A DNA stretch of 35,708 bases from a virus: positions 1-35,708 of IMG/VR virus record IMGVR_UViG_3300030102_002442; one strand, given 5' to 3'. Position 1 is the first letter of the stretch, and every line of letters begins with the position of its first letter. The notes beneath the pieces were generated by a model, which was not told where the DNA came from, made no database searches, and worked only from the letters and a program-made list of their open reading frames with translations. A program made the position numbers and the translations under genes. Below, one piece after another: positions 20,662-30,300 of the stretch.

Positions 20662-20814
20662 GTGTTTGACTACTGTTCTTTAATCAAAAAGAGATGTCCC
20701 TTTGCAGGTAAGGAAAAGGACATAATTTATTGTGGATTACACACAGGATTACAGATACAAAACAGAATCGAATACATTAAGACGTGTCCAAGAACAAAAT
20801 TTAAAAGGAGATAA
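20662..20814 (+). CDS. Small Cys-rich basic protein
   Basis: A 50-residue frame from GTG, one base after the FmdB-like stop. Four Cys (CSLIKKRC, C, C) could bind a metal. The start is weak (no SD), but coupling and the good fit to the next SD support it. Similar short Cys-rich proteins accompany FmdB-like genes in phages (from memory). Confidence 0.55.
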   Translation: MFDYCSLIKKRCPFAGKEKDIIYCGLHTGLQIQNRIEYIKTCPRTKFKRR

Positions 20815-20816
20815 CT

Positions 20817-20879
20817 ATGCCGTATCATTATGGAACAAAAAAGAAAAAAAAGAAAAAGAAGAAAGGTAAGAAAAAATGA
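20817..20879 (+). CDS. 20-residue polylysine microprotein
   Basis: MPYHYGT followed by nine Lys, Gly and three Lys. It has an excellent SD (AAGGAG, seven bases before ATG) and overlaps the next start by ATGA. The strong start region makes it likely to be translated. It could neutralise or condense nucleic acid. Such MPYHYG-K(n) peptides occur in other aquatic phages, as I recall. Confidence 0.6.
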   Translation: MPYHYGTKKKKKKKKKGKKK

Positions 20880-21019
20880 AAGTGAAAGCACCAAGAGGGT
20901 ATCACTTTATGAAAAAGAAAGGCAAGTTTAAATTGATGAAGAATCCAAAAGGTGGATATAAAAAACACAAAGGTTCTTCATTGACAATGAATATGCCAGT
21001 AGTAAAGAGACATTCGTGA
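20876..21019 (+). CDS. Small basic protein
   Basis: A 47-residue protein (KVKAPRGYHFMKKKGKFKLM then NPKGGYKKHKGSS). It overlaps both neighbours. The sequence 'PPGYHFMKK-GKYKLMK' is a recurring motif in phage small proteins next to terminase, from memory. Function unknown. Confidence 0.6.
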   Translation: MKVKAPRGYHFMKKKGKFKLMKNPKGGYKKHKGSSLTMNMPVVKRHS

Positions 21020-21147
21020 ACGTTACTACCAGTACAGCCAGGAACTTTATACCAAAACGACTTTTTGGAATGCGTAAGAAGTCTATTAAACAGAAGCTGA
21101 AAGGTAGCCCTTTAAAGAAAAGTATTATTTTGAAATACGCCAAATGA
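21016..21147 (+). CDS. Small basic protein
   Basis: A 43-residue frame from GTG overlapping the previous stop by four bases. Lys/Arg-rich (RNFIPKRLFGMRKKSIKQKL). Ends in an ATGA overlap with the next gene. Function unknown. Confidence 0.5.
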   Translation: MNVTTSTARNFIPKRLFGMRKKSIKQKLKGSPLKKSIILKYAK

Positions 21148-21275
21148 AGGAAAAAAGTATTTATAAAAAACCCAATGGAGCAGGGAAAGGCGATGTGCCA
21201 CGACCTTTAAGTATATCTAAAAAAGAATACGAAAAGCGTTGGGAGAAAATTTTTAGAAAAAAGGAGAAGAAATAA
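21144..21275 (+). CDS. Small basic protein
   Basis: A 43-residue protein (YKKPNGAGKGDVPRPLSISK). GKGDxPRP is a recurring motif in short phage and plasmid proteins. Coupled on both sides (ATGA and TAATG). Function unknown. Confidence 0.6.
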   Translation: MKEKSIYKKPNGAGKGDVPRPLSISKKEYEKRWEKIFRKKEKK

Positions 21276-21490
21276 TGTGGGAATTATTTAAAGACAAAAA
21301 CGAATACAATGAAAAGAATATTATTGGTTTTCTATCCTTTGCGTTGATGTGTGTGTTCGGCGTCGTGGATTTAGCAATGGGTATTATTGGAATAGAACTT
21401 ATGGTAAACGACTACATCTATAACTCGTTCGTCTGGGTTACACTAGGTTCATTTGGAATCGCAGGAGCAGAAAAAGTCTACAAGAAATGA
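21275..21490 (+). CDS. Two-TM membrane protein
   Basis: A 71-residue protein with TM segments at about 16-37 (IIGFLSFALMCVFGVVDLAM) and 46-65 (YNSFVWVTLGSFGIAGAEKV). The SD AAGGAGAAG is well placed. It looks like a small holin-like or inner membrane protein, but it is far from the lysis cassette, so a holin role is uncertain. Confidence 0.65.
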   Translation: MWELFKDKNEYNEKNIIGFLSFALMCVFGVVDLAMGIIGIELMVNDYIYNSFVWVTLGSFGIAGAEKVYKK

Positions 21491-21630
21491 GGAAATCATT
21501 ATTCAAAGACCGTACCAGAAAGTCTAATGGTGCTAAAAAAACTCGACAAGGTATGAGCCACAATACCAAGTTCGGAACAAAAGGTTCTAAGAAGTATTAT
21601 AAGAAAAAATACAGAGGACAAGGTAAATGA
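21487..21630 (+). CDS. Small basic protein
   Basis: A 47-residue, Lys/Arg/Gly-rich protein (KSNGAKKTRQGMSHNTKFGT then KGSKKYYKKKYRGQGK). The 'TRQGMSxNTKxGxKGSKKYYKKKYRGQGK' pattern is known from many phages next to terminase. It overlaps both neighbours by four bases. Confidence 0.65.
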   Translation: MRKSLFKDRTRKSNGAKKTRQGMSHNTKFGTKGSKKYYKKKYRGQGK

Positions 21631-22301
21631 GTAATCTTGAGTTGAAGAAGGCAAATCAACTTGCTGCTATTGATATACTAATTCATAACCCAGAAATCAC
21701 CAAAAAAGAATTAGCCGAGGAATTAAAAATGTCCCCCCAAACGATTCATAACTGGTTTGCAGATGATAGGTTTGTTGATATGTATTATAAAAAATATATG
21801 GTATCATTCAATGCGAAGCTACCTATGGTATTAAATAGTATGATTCGTGAAGCAGTAGAAGGTAATGTTCAAGCAGGGCGTCTAGTGTTAGAACATTCAG
21901 GAAAGCTAGTTAAGAATATTAATGTAACCGTAGATAGTCCATTTGAGAAGTTCTTAAAGGCAGAGCAGATAGACGCAGATGATATTATAGACGCTGAAAG
22001 CGAAGAGGTTACAGAAATACTAGAAACCCTTCCAGAGAGAAATCCTGTAAACGACAAACCTAAAAAAAGAAAAATAGAAGAAAAAGCTGCTGTAGAAAAA
22101 ATAAAAAAGGGTAAAAAACCATATAGACAGAAACGAAGAGAAGATAGAGCTAATCGTTATCAGTTATTACAACGTGCTAAGAAAGTGGGATTAGAGCCAT
22201 TGCCATCAGGTAGACCAAATAATAATGAAAGACGTAAGTGGCTTGAAAAACTTGTTGAGCTAGAAGAAGCGTCTAAGAAAGACCATACTCATCAGCAGTA
22301 A
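21627..22301 (+). CDS. terS: Terminase small subunit
   Basis: A 224-residue protein. The N-terminal HTH (NPEITKKELAEELKMSPQTI followed by HNWFADDRFVDMYYK) is typical for phBC6A51-type small terminases that recognise the packaging site. A helical oligomerisation region follows (LPMVLNSMIREAVEGNVQAG), then a long, very basic C-terminal tail (120-190). It lies on the plus strand while the large subunit is on the minus strand. Its 3' end overlaps the convergent gene at 22273 by 29 bases. Confidence 0.8.
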   Translation: MSNLELKKANQLAAIDILIHNPEITKKELAEELKMSPQTIHNWFADDRFVDMYYKKYMVSFNAKLPMVLNSMIREAVEGNVQAGRLVLEHSGKLVKNINVTVDSPFEKFLKAEQIDADDIIDAESEEVTEILETLPERNPVNDKPKKRKIEEKAAVEKIKKGKKPYRQKRREDRANRYQLLQRAKKVGLEPLPSGRPNNNERRKWLEKLVELEEASKKDHTHQQ

Positions 22302-22503
22302 TATTATACTTCTCAAATATCTCAGACATTTCCATAGAAATTGCAAACATCTCTGCTGTATCTAAATCTTTTATTTCTTTTTGAATGATTGCGTCAGGTG
22401 GTGCTATTTTATTACAGATAAATCCTAATAGCTCATTATTAGCTTCGGATATCTTTCGTAACTCTACGACCATTTTATATAATTTTTTGACTAAATCTTC
22501 CAT
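22273..22503 (-). CDS. Small helical protein after the morphogenesis gene
   Basis: A 76-residue acidic protein, all helical (LVKKLYKMVVELRKISEANN ... AEMFAISMEMSEIFEKYNIT). It starts at the stop base of the previous gene and its end overlaps the small terminase gene tail-to-tail by 29 bases. Function unknown. Confidence 0.6.
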   Translation of the reverse strand: MEDLVKKLYKMVVELRKISEANNELLGFICNKIAPPDAIIQKEIKDLDTAEMFAISMEMSEIFEKYNITADEYGLS

Positions 22504-23114
22504 TAAATTTTTACAGTTCTTGCGAAATTTGAAGATGCTGCCATCTTCGTACTACCTATTATACGCATTCTAGTTTTTAATTGCGACTCTAATTTTTTAG
22601 AAAATGCTGCCATAGCTTTATCAAAGTCCTTTCCAAGTAAATTATCATCTGTTAAAATTGCACCTCCTGCAATTTCATCTTCTGTAAAAAACCATTTACG
22701 TACTTTAGCTGTTTTTCTGTTGCTTCTTGTTTGACCTGTAAGATGTAATGCACCGTAATTAGCTCTAGGTTTACCATAAGGATTACTTATGCCTAATTTT
22801 GATTCATCTGATTTAATAGTTACACTCATATCTTTTTTATTAGTTAATACTTTTGAAATACTGCGTTTTAAATCACCGTGAAATATCATTTGTGGTTCAG
22901 AACCTTTACCTGCTTTTTCTTTTGCTCTTCTATACTTGGCTGTGTATTGAGGATATGGCTTTTCGTTTATATCGGTATTATTCTTGAACGCATTGTCCAC
23001 TTTCTTTTTTGCAGCTTTTCCTAATGGACGTATCAAACTATTAAAAACCATTTCTTCTAAATTGGCTTTTTTAAGTTTTTTAAAAGTGACGTTACTCTTG
23101 ACTGTTACTTTCAT
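22503..23114 (-). CDS. Virion morphogenesis / head-tail protein (Mu gpG-like)
   Basis: A 203-residue basic protein. KPYPQYTAKYRRAKEKAGKG then a MIFHGDLKRSI segment, NYGALHLTGQTRSN and KVRKWFFTEDEI recall the phage virion morphogenesis family (Mu gpG, tail completion). It overlaps the portal gene end by 23 bases and is co-directional with portal and terminase, which supports a head completion role. Confidence 0.6.
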   Translation of the reverse strand: MKVTVKSNVTFKKLKKANLEEMVFNSLIRPLGKAAKKKVDNAFKNNTDINEKPYPQYTAKYRRAKEKAGKGSEPQMIFHGDLKRSISKVLTNKKDMSVTIKSDESKLGISNPYGKPRANYGALHLTGQTRSNRKTAKVRKWFFTEDEIAGGAILTDDNLLGKDFDKAMAAFSKKLESQLKTRMRIIGSTKMAASSNFARTVKI

Positions 23115-24390
23115 CTTCGACTACTAACGTTTGATTTACTGATTTATTTTCTTCAATTATTTGTTTTGCGTCATCTACGCTAAGGTCTTTATTCTCTTCT
23201 GCTAATAATTGAGCTTCAGTAGTTAAGTTATGTTTCAACTTGTACTCATTTAACATAATCTTATCTTGTGTAGTCATAGGATATTCAACTTCAGAGAAGT
23301 CTACTTTAAATTGAGATACTTCTGGAAGTCCAAGACTGTTTACTTGTGATAGAGCATACTCTACTTTGTAGAAATCTTTTTCGTATTGACGATATAATTC
23401 TTTATCATCAATAAAATCTTCGTGGCGTTCTAAATCTTTAATCATTAGTGAAATACCACTTGGCACTTCACCACCTGATTGTGCGAAAGTAACGAATAGA
23501 TGATTATTTAACGCCACAAGTTCAATCTGCCATTTAATATTTTCAATAACATCACGAACATTTCCTTGTGGTGATACAATATTATAATTACTTCCCTCTG
23601 GCAAAGTTAAAATTTCATCTGAACCTGCTCTTACATTAGAGTTATCAGAAATCAATCCAGTTACTACTGGTTGTCCAAACATTTGGAATCGTAGTCCTAA
23701 TTGCATTTCAGTCATTGTGATATTGATATGCTCATTTGCAGATACTAAATCAGAAGCACCTTCTACAAAAAATGAATCTAATTGTTCTTCTCTATGAGTA
23801 AATACAAAAGGTAAGACACCTAAGTTGTGTTGCACTTCTTCAAGAATATCACCATTTTCATTGAACTTTAAGTGTAGCTCTCTATCCCAGTACGCATACA
23901 TCAATTCATCTGTATCAGATAAATCTGCGTGTCCGTGCATCATTGGATATACAATAGCTTCTGGTCTGTATGGATTATCGCCAAAGTATGGTTCGAAATA
24001 ATAAATAGGACGATACTCAAAACGTTCTTCTAGTTCATCATACATTACATAAGTTGCAGTAGAGCCGAGCAGACGAGTCATTCGTTCCATTTGTTTCATA
24101 CGAGCATTTTTTACAGAGGTTAAATCTGCATATCTGTCATTAACATTTCTCTTAGCACCAATAGTATAAATTTTTGACATACGATTAACAAATTTTTTCA
24201 CGATGTTGGTATTGTAATGAGGTATTTCTTGAAATGCGTCAGATTTAAAATATCCTTCGATGTATTGTTCGGTTAATGAACCAGAGTAGTAGTCTAAAAA
24301 CTTTCTTACTTCTTCTCTACGAGCTTTTGCTTGTTCTTCTTTAAAATGTGTTAGTGAGTCTTGTATAATTTCTCTAGCTGTTAAAACCAT
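23092..24390 (-). CDS. Portal protein
   Basis: A 432-residue protein. I chose ATG 24390, which has GGAA eight bases upstream; an in-frame TTG just before is less likely. KFLDYYSGSLTEQYIEGYFK and YNTNIVKKFVNRMSKIYTIG are the stem-region motifs of siphovirus portals. LLGSTATYVMYDE and later NITMTEMQLGLRFQMFGQPV also fit. It forms the dodecameric DNA channel of the capsid vertex. It ends in a Glu/Gln tail. Confidence 0.85.
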   Translation of the reverse strand: MVLTAREIIQDSLTHFKEEQAKARREEVRKFLDYYSGSLTEQYIEGYFKSDAFQEIPHYNTNIVKKFVNRMSKIYTIGAKRNVNDRYADLTSVKNARMKQMERMTRLLGSTATYVMYDELEERFEYRPIYYFEPYFGDNPYRPEAIVYPMMHGHADLSDTDELMYAYWDRELHLKFNENGDILEEVQHNLGVLPFVFTHREEQLDSFFVEGASDLVSANEHINITMTEMQLGLRFQMFGQPVVTGLISDNSNVRAGSDEILTLPEGSNYNIVSPQGNVRDVIENIKWQIELVALNNHLFVTFAQSGGEVPSGISLMIKDLERHEDFIDDKELYRQYEKDFYKVEYALSQVNSLGLPEVSQFKVDFSEVEYPMTTQDKIMLNEYKLKHNLTTEAQLLAEENKDLSVDDAKQIIEENKSVNQTLVVEDESNSQE

Positions 24391-24404
24391 CAAAGTATTC
24401 CTTT

Positions 24405-25724
24405 TTATCGTGATATTCTTCCAATGAAGTTACTTCTAATTGGAAATCTATTCAATATAAAATATCTAAACGCATCGCAACCGTGTTCATAGTATCCATC
24501 TTTAATAGGATTATTAGAAATTGCTTTACCCTCTACTGCTTCTGGGAATCTATATCCCTCAAAGTCCTCTGCAATACCTACGCATTTCTTATCTATTTTA
24601 ATTCTGCGTAACCCATCTGCATTTTCAAAAAATCCACGACAATAACTTACCCCTGCTTGTATATCTCGAGATAATCTATCCATACGATACTCTACATAAA
24701 TTCCGTGTCTACGTAAAATATGAATATCACCTAATCCAGATTGACCCTGAACAAAACTACCTGCAGGGTCACCATAGTATGTCATTACTGGATAATTCTT
24801 TTTCTTTATCATCTCTGCAAGTTTATCGGTTGGGATATTGCGTTCGTGAATAATTTCATCAATAATGTTTATATGCCAATTACCATCTTGTTTATAAGTT
24901 TGAAACCATAATACTGATGGCATTCTAAACCCAAAGTCCATTGAACAATACGTAGGTAGATTTTCTTGGTATGGAACTTCTCCCATATCTTTATCTCTAT
25001 CAAACGGATATACTCTTCCTTCCATAGAAGTAAACTTGGCAGCAAATTCTTGGTCAAATAATTCTTTGGACATATTTCGTTTACGTTCTTGAATAAAAGC
25101 ATCGTTCATTCCTTCTGGAAATGCATATTCATTTTCCCAACTTGGAGATTGTTGAGAATACCACTGGTCATCTGTTTGACCTAATAAATATAAATCGTAA
25201 ATCCAATTAAACCCTTCTGGTGTAGTAATAAAGATTGCTTTCCCTTTTCTATCTACAAGCGTTGGTGATAAATACATATCCCAAATTCTTCTTGGCATTT
25301 TTGCTGCTTCGTCAATAATCAACAAGTCTACACCTTCTCCAACTAATGAATCTGGATTTTCACAAGACATACCTTCTACTGTTGTTCCCCATTTAAACTT
25401 AATATACTGTTCTTTTTCTGATGCTCTGTCTATATCGTTTGCTTTACCTGCAACCATATCTTTCCAGATTTCTCGGAACATTAATCGTGATTTTTTGTAA
25501 GATAATCCAACAAGCCAAATCTTTTTATTCGGTTGTGCTGCATAAAATTCTGCCTCTCGGAATGCTGCAGTAGTCTTACCATATCTTCTACCACAGATGT
25601 TTACGAAATAAGATGCGTCAGGTTTTTCAGGAAAATGTAATTTCCTTTGCCCTGCGTGTGGTTTATACTTCATAAAGTCGAACCACTTTTGTTTGAACTC
25701 GAACTCTTTAATTTTCTTTGACAT
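24405..25724 (-). CDS. terL: Terminase large subunit
   Basis: A 439-residue DNA-packaging ATPase-nuclease. Walker A is GRRYGKTT (45-52), Walker B is LLIIDEAAK (134-142) and motif III is ITT (166-168). The nuclease domain has Asp263 in SMDFGF and Asp319 in YYGDPAG. It hydrolyses ATP to pump DNA through the portal and cleaves concatemers. It is 15 bases upstream of the portal, on the minus strand and divergent from the scaffold/capsid genes. Confidence 0.93.
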   Translation of the reverse strand: MSKKIKEFEFKQKWFDFMKYKPHAGQRKLHFPEKPDASYFVNICGRRYGKTTAAFREAEFYAAQPNKKIWLVGLSYKKSRLMFREIWKDMVAGKANDIDRASEKEQYIKFKWGTTVEGMSCENPDSLVGEGVDLLIIDEAAKMPRRIWDMYLSPTLVDRKGKAIFITTPEGFNWIYDLYLLGQTDDQWYSQQSPSWENEYAFPEGMNDAFIQERKRNMSKELFDQEFAAKFTSMEGRVYPFDRDKDMGEVPYQENLPTYCSMDFGFRMPSVLWFQTYKQDGNWHINIIDEIIHERNIPTDKLAEMIKKKNYPVMTYYGDPAGSFVQGQSGLGDIHILRRHGIYVEYRMDRLSRDIQAGVSYCRGFFENADGLRRIKIDKKCVGIAEDFEGYRFPEAVEGKAISNNPIKDGYYEHGCDAFRYFILNRFPIRSNFIGRISR

Positions 25725-25792
25725 TCTAATTGTGATTAATTTAAATCATATTTAACTTAATGGCATAATAATAATCCACTTAAGGAGTAAAA
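25725..25792. promoter_or_regulatory. Divergent spacer with promoters for terminase and capsid
   Basis: 68 A+T-rich bases between terL (minus) and scaffold (plus). It must hold both start signals. Candidate -10 boxes such as TAATAAT (near 25767) are visible, but no good -35 match. SD of the scaffold: AAGGAG. Confidence 0.4.
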
Positions 25793-26344
25793 ATGTCTGA
25801 ATTAGAACAGAATACAGCCGTTGAGGAAGCTGTAAAAGAACCTCAAGTCAGTCAAGACGAAAAAAAGACAGAACAAGCTGTTCCTTATTATCGTTTTCAG
25901 GAGCTAGTGAAAGAACGAAATGAATTAAAATCAAAAGTTCAAGAAGTAGCAACTGCACAGGAAGAACAGCGTAAAAAGACTTTAGAAGAGCAAGGCGAAT
26001 ACAAAGCTCTCTTAGTTGAAGAACAGAATAAAAATAAAGAGTTAGAAACAAGATTTAATGAAGTTTCTGAATCTTTTAATAATTATGTGAATCAAGAAAG
26101 AGAATCTCTTCTAGGTAAAATTCCTGAAACGAAAAGAGAAAAATTTGAGAAGGTAGATGATTTATCTCTTTTGCGTGACATAGTTTCAGAATTTGAAACA
26201 AAAGCTGGAGTTAATGTAGGACAAGTTGAGAACAAGGTTTCCGTTACGAAGTTTAAAGGAAATCCTTTTAACGAGTTAGATAATAATTCAAAGCGTAGGG
26301 AGTCGCATAAGGACTTGATAAGTCATTACCTTAAGAAAAAATAA
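25793..26344 (+). CDS. Scaffold protein
   Basis: A 183-residue acidic, helical protein (YYRFQELVKERNELKSKVQE ... LLVEEQNKNKELETRFNEVS). A basic C-terminus (NNSKRRESHKDLISHYLKKK) would bind the capsid protein. It directly precedes the capsid gene and has the usual size of phage scaffolds. Confidence 0.8.
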   Translation: MSELEQNTAVEEAVKEPQVSQDEKKTEQAVPYYRFQELVKERNELKSKVQEVATAQEEQRKKTLEEQGEYKALLVEEQNKNKELETRFNEVSESFNNYVNQERESLLGKIPETKREKFEKVDDLSLLRDIVSEFETKAGVNVGQVENKVSVTKFKGNPFNELDNNSKRRESHKDLISHYLKKK

Positions 26345-26374
26345 CATTTTTAAAACTTAAGGAGAGTACATAAA

Positions 26375-27241
26375 ATGGCAAATGTAACTACAACAACTGC
26401 TGCTAATTTTATACCAGAAATGTGGAGAGATGCTATTCTTGATTATGCTGAAAGAAAATTTCAGTTAAGAAATCAAGTATTAGACTTTTCATCTATGGTA
26501 TCAAGTGGTGGCGACACATTAAATATTCCTAAAGTTGCTGAAGAAACTGCTGCTGCTAAGTCTGCTGACACTGCAGTAACATATTCTGCTAATACTGACG
26601 GAGTAATTCAACTTTCATTAGACCAACACCAATACGAAGCTAAAAGAATCGAGGACATCGTAAGAGTTCAAGAATCTGCTGACCTATTCAATGCTTATGC
26701 AAAATCAATGGGTTACGCTTTAGCTAAGAAAGTAGAAAACTACTTAGCTGTAGATATTCTACAAGCTGCTACTGGAAACGATGTTTCCTTAGCGTCAGAT
26801 AATGCACCAACTACTGCAGAAATAAGAAGTGGTTTACAAAAACTTCTTGATGCAGGTTATGACTACACAGATGGCGAAACATTCTTTTATGCTTCACCAG
26901 CTATGTATATGAACCTTATGGGACTAGGCGACTTCACCGAAGCACAAAAAAGAGGTGACGCTGCTAACCCATTAGCTTCAGGTAGCATTATGGAAATCTA
27001 CGGAATGCCAGTTATTGCATCTGTAGACTGGGACGATGATGGTGGTACTGGAGATGAGTCAGGTACTATTTTCAATAGAAATGGTATCTATTTCGCACAA
27101 CAAATTGCACCAAGAGTTCAGTCAGCTTATGACATTGACCACTTGGCAACATCTGTTGTTGCAGACGTTTTGTTTGGAGCTGTATTATCACACGCTGCAA
27201 ACAGCACTTCATTACCAGTTGTTAATTTCAACAATCCGTAA
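26375..27241 (+). CDS. Major capsid protein (HK97 fold)
   Basis: A 288-residue protein. FIPEMWRDAILDYAERKFQL, VSSGGDTLNIPKV, VTYSANTDGVIQLSLDQHQY and the C-terminal GIYFAQQIAPRVQSAYDIDH pattern are those of HK97-fold capsid proteins. A long E-loop-like region follows residue 40. The SD AAGGAG is 11 bases before the ATG. A strong terminator follows it, so it has its own high expression unit with the scaffold. Confidence 0.88.
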   Translation: MANVTTTTAANFIPEMWRDAILDYAERKFQLRNQVLDFSSMVSSGGDTLNIPKVAEETAAAKSADTAVTYSANTDGVIQLSLDQHQYEAKRIEDIVRVQESADLFNAYAKSMGYALAKKVENYLAVDILQAATGNDVSLASDNAPTTAEIRSGLQKLLDAGYDYTDGETFFYASPAMYMNLMGLGDFTEAQKRGDAANPLASGSIMEIYGMPVIASVDWDDDGGTGDESGTIFNRNGIYFAQQIAPRVQSAYDIDHLATSVVADVLFGAVLSHAANSTSLPVVNFNNP

Positions 27242-27250
27242 TGAGTAGAT

Positions 27251-27274
27251 TGAGGGGGATTTATTTCCCCCTCA
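27251..27274 (+). terminator. Terminator after the capsid gene
   Basis: TGAGGGGGA (27251-27259) pairs with TCCCCCTCA (27266-27274), loop of six. It follows the capsid stop by 10 bases. The T tract downstream is poor (TAACTTTAATT), so it may be partial and allow reduced read-through into the fibre gene. Confidence 0.7.
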
Positions 27275-27302
27275 TAACTTTAATTATTAATAGGGAAACG
27301 AA

Positions 27303-30300
27303 ATGGCAAATTATACATCAACCCACACAGGGGCAGTTATAGATGCATCAGTTACTAAAGTCAGTTCTAGTGGTGTTACACAAGCAGACTTATCCAAACT
27401 AAATGCAGTTACTTCTTCTGCGACAGAATTAAATTTATTAGATGGAGTTACTGCTACCACAGCAGAGATAAATATTTTAGATGGTGTTACAGCAACTGCT
27501 GCTGAAATCAATATATTAGATGGCGTAACTTCCACAACTGCAGAATTAAACATTTTAGACGGAGTAACATCTACTGCAACAGAATTAAACTTACTTGATG
27601 GTGTTACAGGAGGTACGGTTTCAGCAAGTTTAGCTGTAGTCGTAGATAGTAATAAAGATATAGGAACATTTAGAAATCTAACTCTAAGTGGCAATTTAAA
27701 CGCAGGAGCTATTGTTTCATCAGGAGATGTTACAATAGATGCTGACGGTGCAGATTTAATTTTAAAAGACGGTGGTACAGAATACGGTAGATTAAGTAAT
27801 GTTCTTGGTGGGCTTACTTTAAAATCAGGTTCTTCTGCTGCAAACGCTATTATATTTTCCACAGACGGTAATGCTATATTCGCAGGGAGCATAGCAGCTC
27901 CTTCTTTAGATATATCAGGAGATGTAGACATTGACGGAACATTAGAAACTGATGCTTTGACAATAAATGGAGTAGCATCTGTTCCTTTTGAATCTGCAGA
28001 CCATAGCAAACTTGACGGAATAGAAGCAAGTGCTACAGCAGACCAGACAGCTTCTGAAATAAGAACGCTTGTAGATAGTGCTTCTGACTCTAATGTATTT
28101 ACAGATGATGACCACTCTAAGTTAGATGGTATTGAAGCGAGTGCAGATGTTACTGACGCAACAAATGTAACAGCTGCTGGTGCATTAATGGATAGCGAAC
28201 TAACAAGTATCGCAGATGTAAAAGCATTAGACCAGTCAGTAATAAGTGGAGCTTCGCCTACATTTGGCACAGCAAATATGTCTGATGCTTCTAATAAAAG
28301 ATTTATGACTGATGCTCAAGAAACGAAACTTGATTCAGTTGAAAGCAACGCAGATGTAACAGACACAACTAATGTGACTGCAGCAGGTGCTGTTATGGAT
28401 AGCGAGGTAACAGATTTAGATGGTATAAAATCATTAACAGTACCTAACAGTACAACAATATCAACCTTTGGAGCAAGTCTTGTAGATGATGCAAGTGCAA
28501 GTGCTGCAAGAACAACTTTAGGTGTAGATGCTGCAGGTACAGATAATAGTACCGATGTAACCCTTGTTACAAGTTCTCACGATTATCTTTCATTAAGTGG
28601 ACAAGCTATTACGCTTGGAACTATTGATATTGGAGATGATACAAATTTAGCAGGTGGAACTGGTATTGATTTGACTGGAGATACACTTTCTATAGATTCA
28701 ACAGTAGCTACACTTACTGGCTCACAAACACTTACTAACAAAACTATAGAAAGTCCTACTTTTACTGGGGATATAAATTTTACTGATGCTACTTCGCCCT
28801 CTTTAACAATTACAGATAGCACGAATACTGCAAAATTAAGATTAACTGCAACAGACACAACAACTGATATTGGTTCAGTATCTGACCATAAAGTAAACTT
28901 TAGATATAATAACGATATAAGAGTTCAATTAGAAGATTCTATATTTAGGGTTAATGCTGGTTCAGATGATATGAACTTTGTTGTTAAAGATACTTCTGGA
29001 GTATCTATAATCCACGCAGACGCTGCATTATCAAGAATAGGTATTCGAGATGGTTCACCAAGTTATACTTTAGATGTTAATGGAACTGGTAGATTTACTG
29101 GTGCATTACAATTAGATGATAACTTAACTGTTACTGGAGATTTAACAGTCAATGGTACAACTACTACAGTTAATCAAACCAACTTAGATGTATCAGATAA
29201 TATTATAGGATTAAATCGTGGAGCAAGTACAAATGCTAACGATTCAGGATTAATTATAGAACGAGGTAGCACTGGAGATAATGCAGCAATTATATGGGAT
29301 GAGTCTGCTGATAAATTTACTTTAGGTACAACTACTTCAACACCAAGTGCTACTGGTAATTTAAGTGTATCTACTGGAACATTAGTAGCCAACTTAGAAG
29401 GTAACGCAGATACTGCAACTACTTTAACTGGACTAACTTCTACAGTATCAGAATTAAATTTTGTAGATGGAGTAACTTCAAATATTCAAACACAAATAGA
29501 CGCTTTACCTGACACAGCAGGAACTGGTATAGATATATCAAGCACTACTATAAGTGTCGATGTATCTGACTTTATGACTAATGGAGCAAGTGGTAGAGTA
29601 TTACAAGCCACTGGAGCAGACACTATGGCTGCATCAACAAATGTTAATATAGATGGAAATCATTTAAAGCTTATAGATGATGGAAGATTAAAATTAGGTA
29701 CTGGAGAAGATTTACAACTTTATCACGACGGTTCTAATAACTATATAGATAGTATAACATCAGACCAGGACTTATACATTAGAGTAAACGATGGTGGTTC
29801 TACTACTACTGCTATGATTTTTGATGCAAGTGAAATTGGTAGAGTAAAAATACCTAATGATGACCAACAATTAACTATTGGTGCAGGTCAAGACTTGAGA
29901 TTTTATCATACAAATAATACTTCCAATATTGCAAATTTCACTGGTGGACTGACTATTAATAATGCAGGTGCAGGAAGTATGGTTATTAAAAATACTTCAA
30001 ATAATGAAGATATGTTCTTTAATGTGGTTGATGATAGTGTTACAAAAACTGCTATAAGAATAGATGCAAGTGATGGTGTAAGAGTTAAATTACCTAATGA
30101 CAATCAAAAGCTATCTATTGGAGAAAGTAATGATTTAGAGTTATTTCATCAAAGTGGAAATAGTATTATAAAAAATGTCACTGGTCAGCTGATTTTAATG
30201 AACTCTGCTCAAGACCAAGATATGGCTTTTCAAGTTAATGATGGTGGAAGTATACAGTCAGCACTACGATTACGAGCTTCAGATAAAGCTGTTCGTTTGC

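Noticed and set aside
21275-21490. Primary holin
   Set aside because: It has two TM segments but is far from the endolysin, whereas a typical 3-TM-family holin is coupled to the endolysin at 1913.
27420-27611. CRISPR-like array from regularly spaced repeats
   Set aside because: The 45-base periodicity is protein coding (LDGVT units), with no spacers or cas genes.
27311-28270. A 319-codon open frame on the minus strand within the fibre gene
   Set aside because: It lies opposite a highly repetitive gene, has no SD and is Ser/Val/Pro-rich from antisense codon bias.
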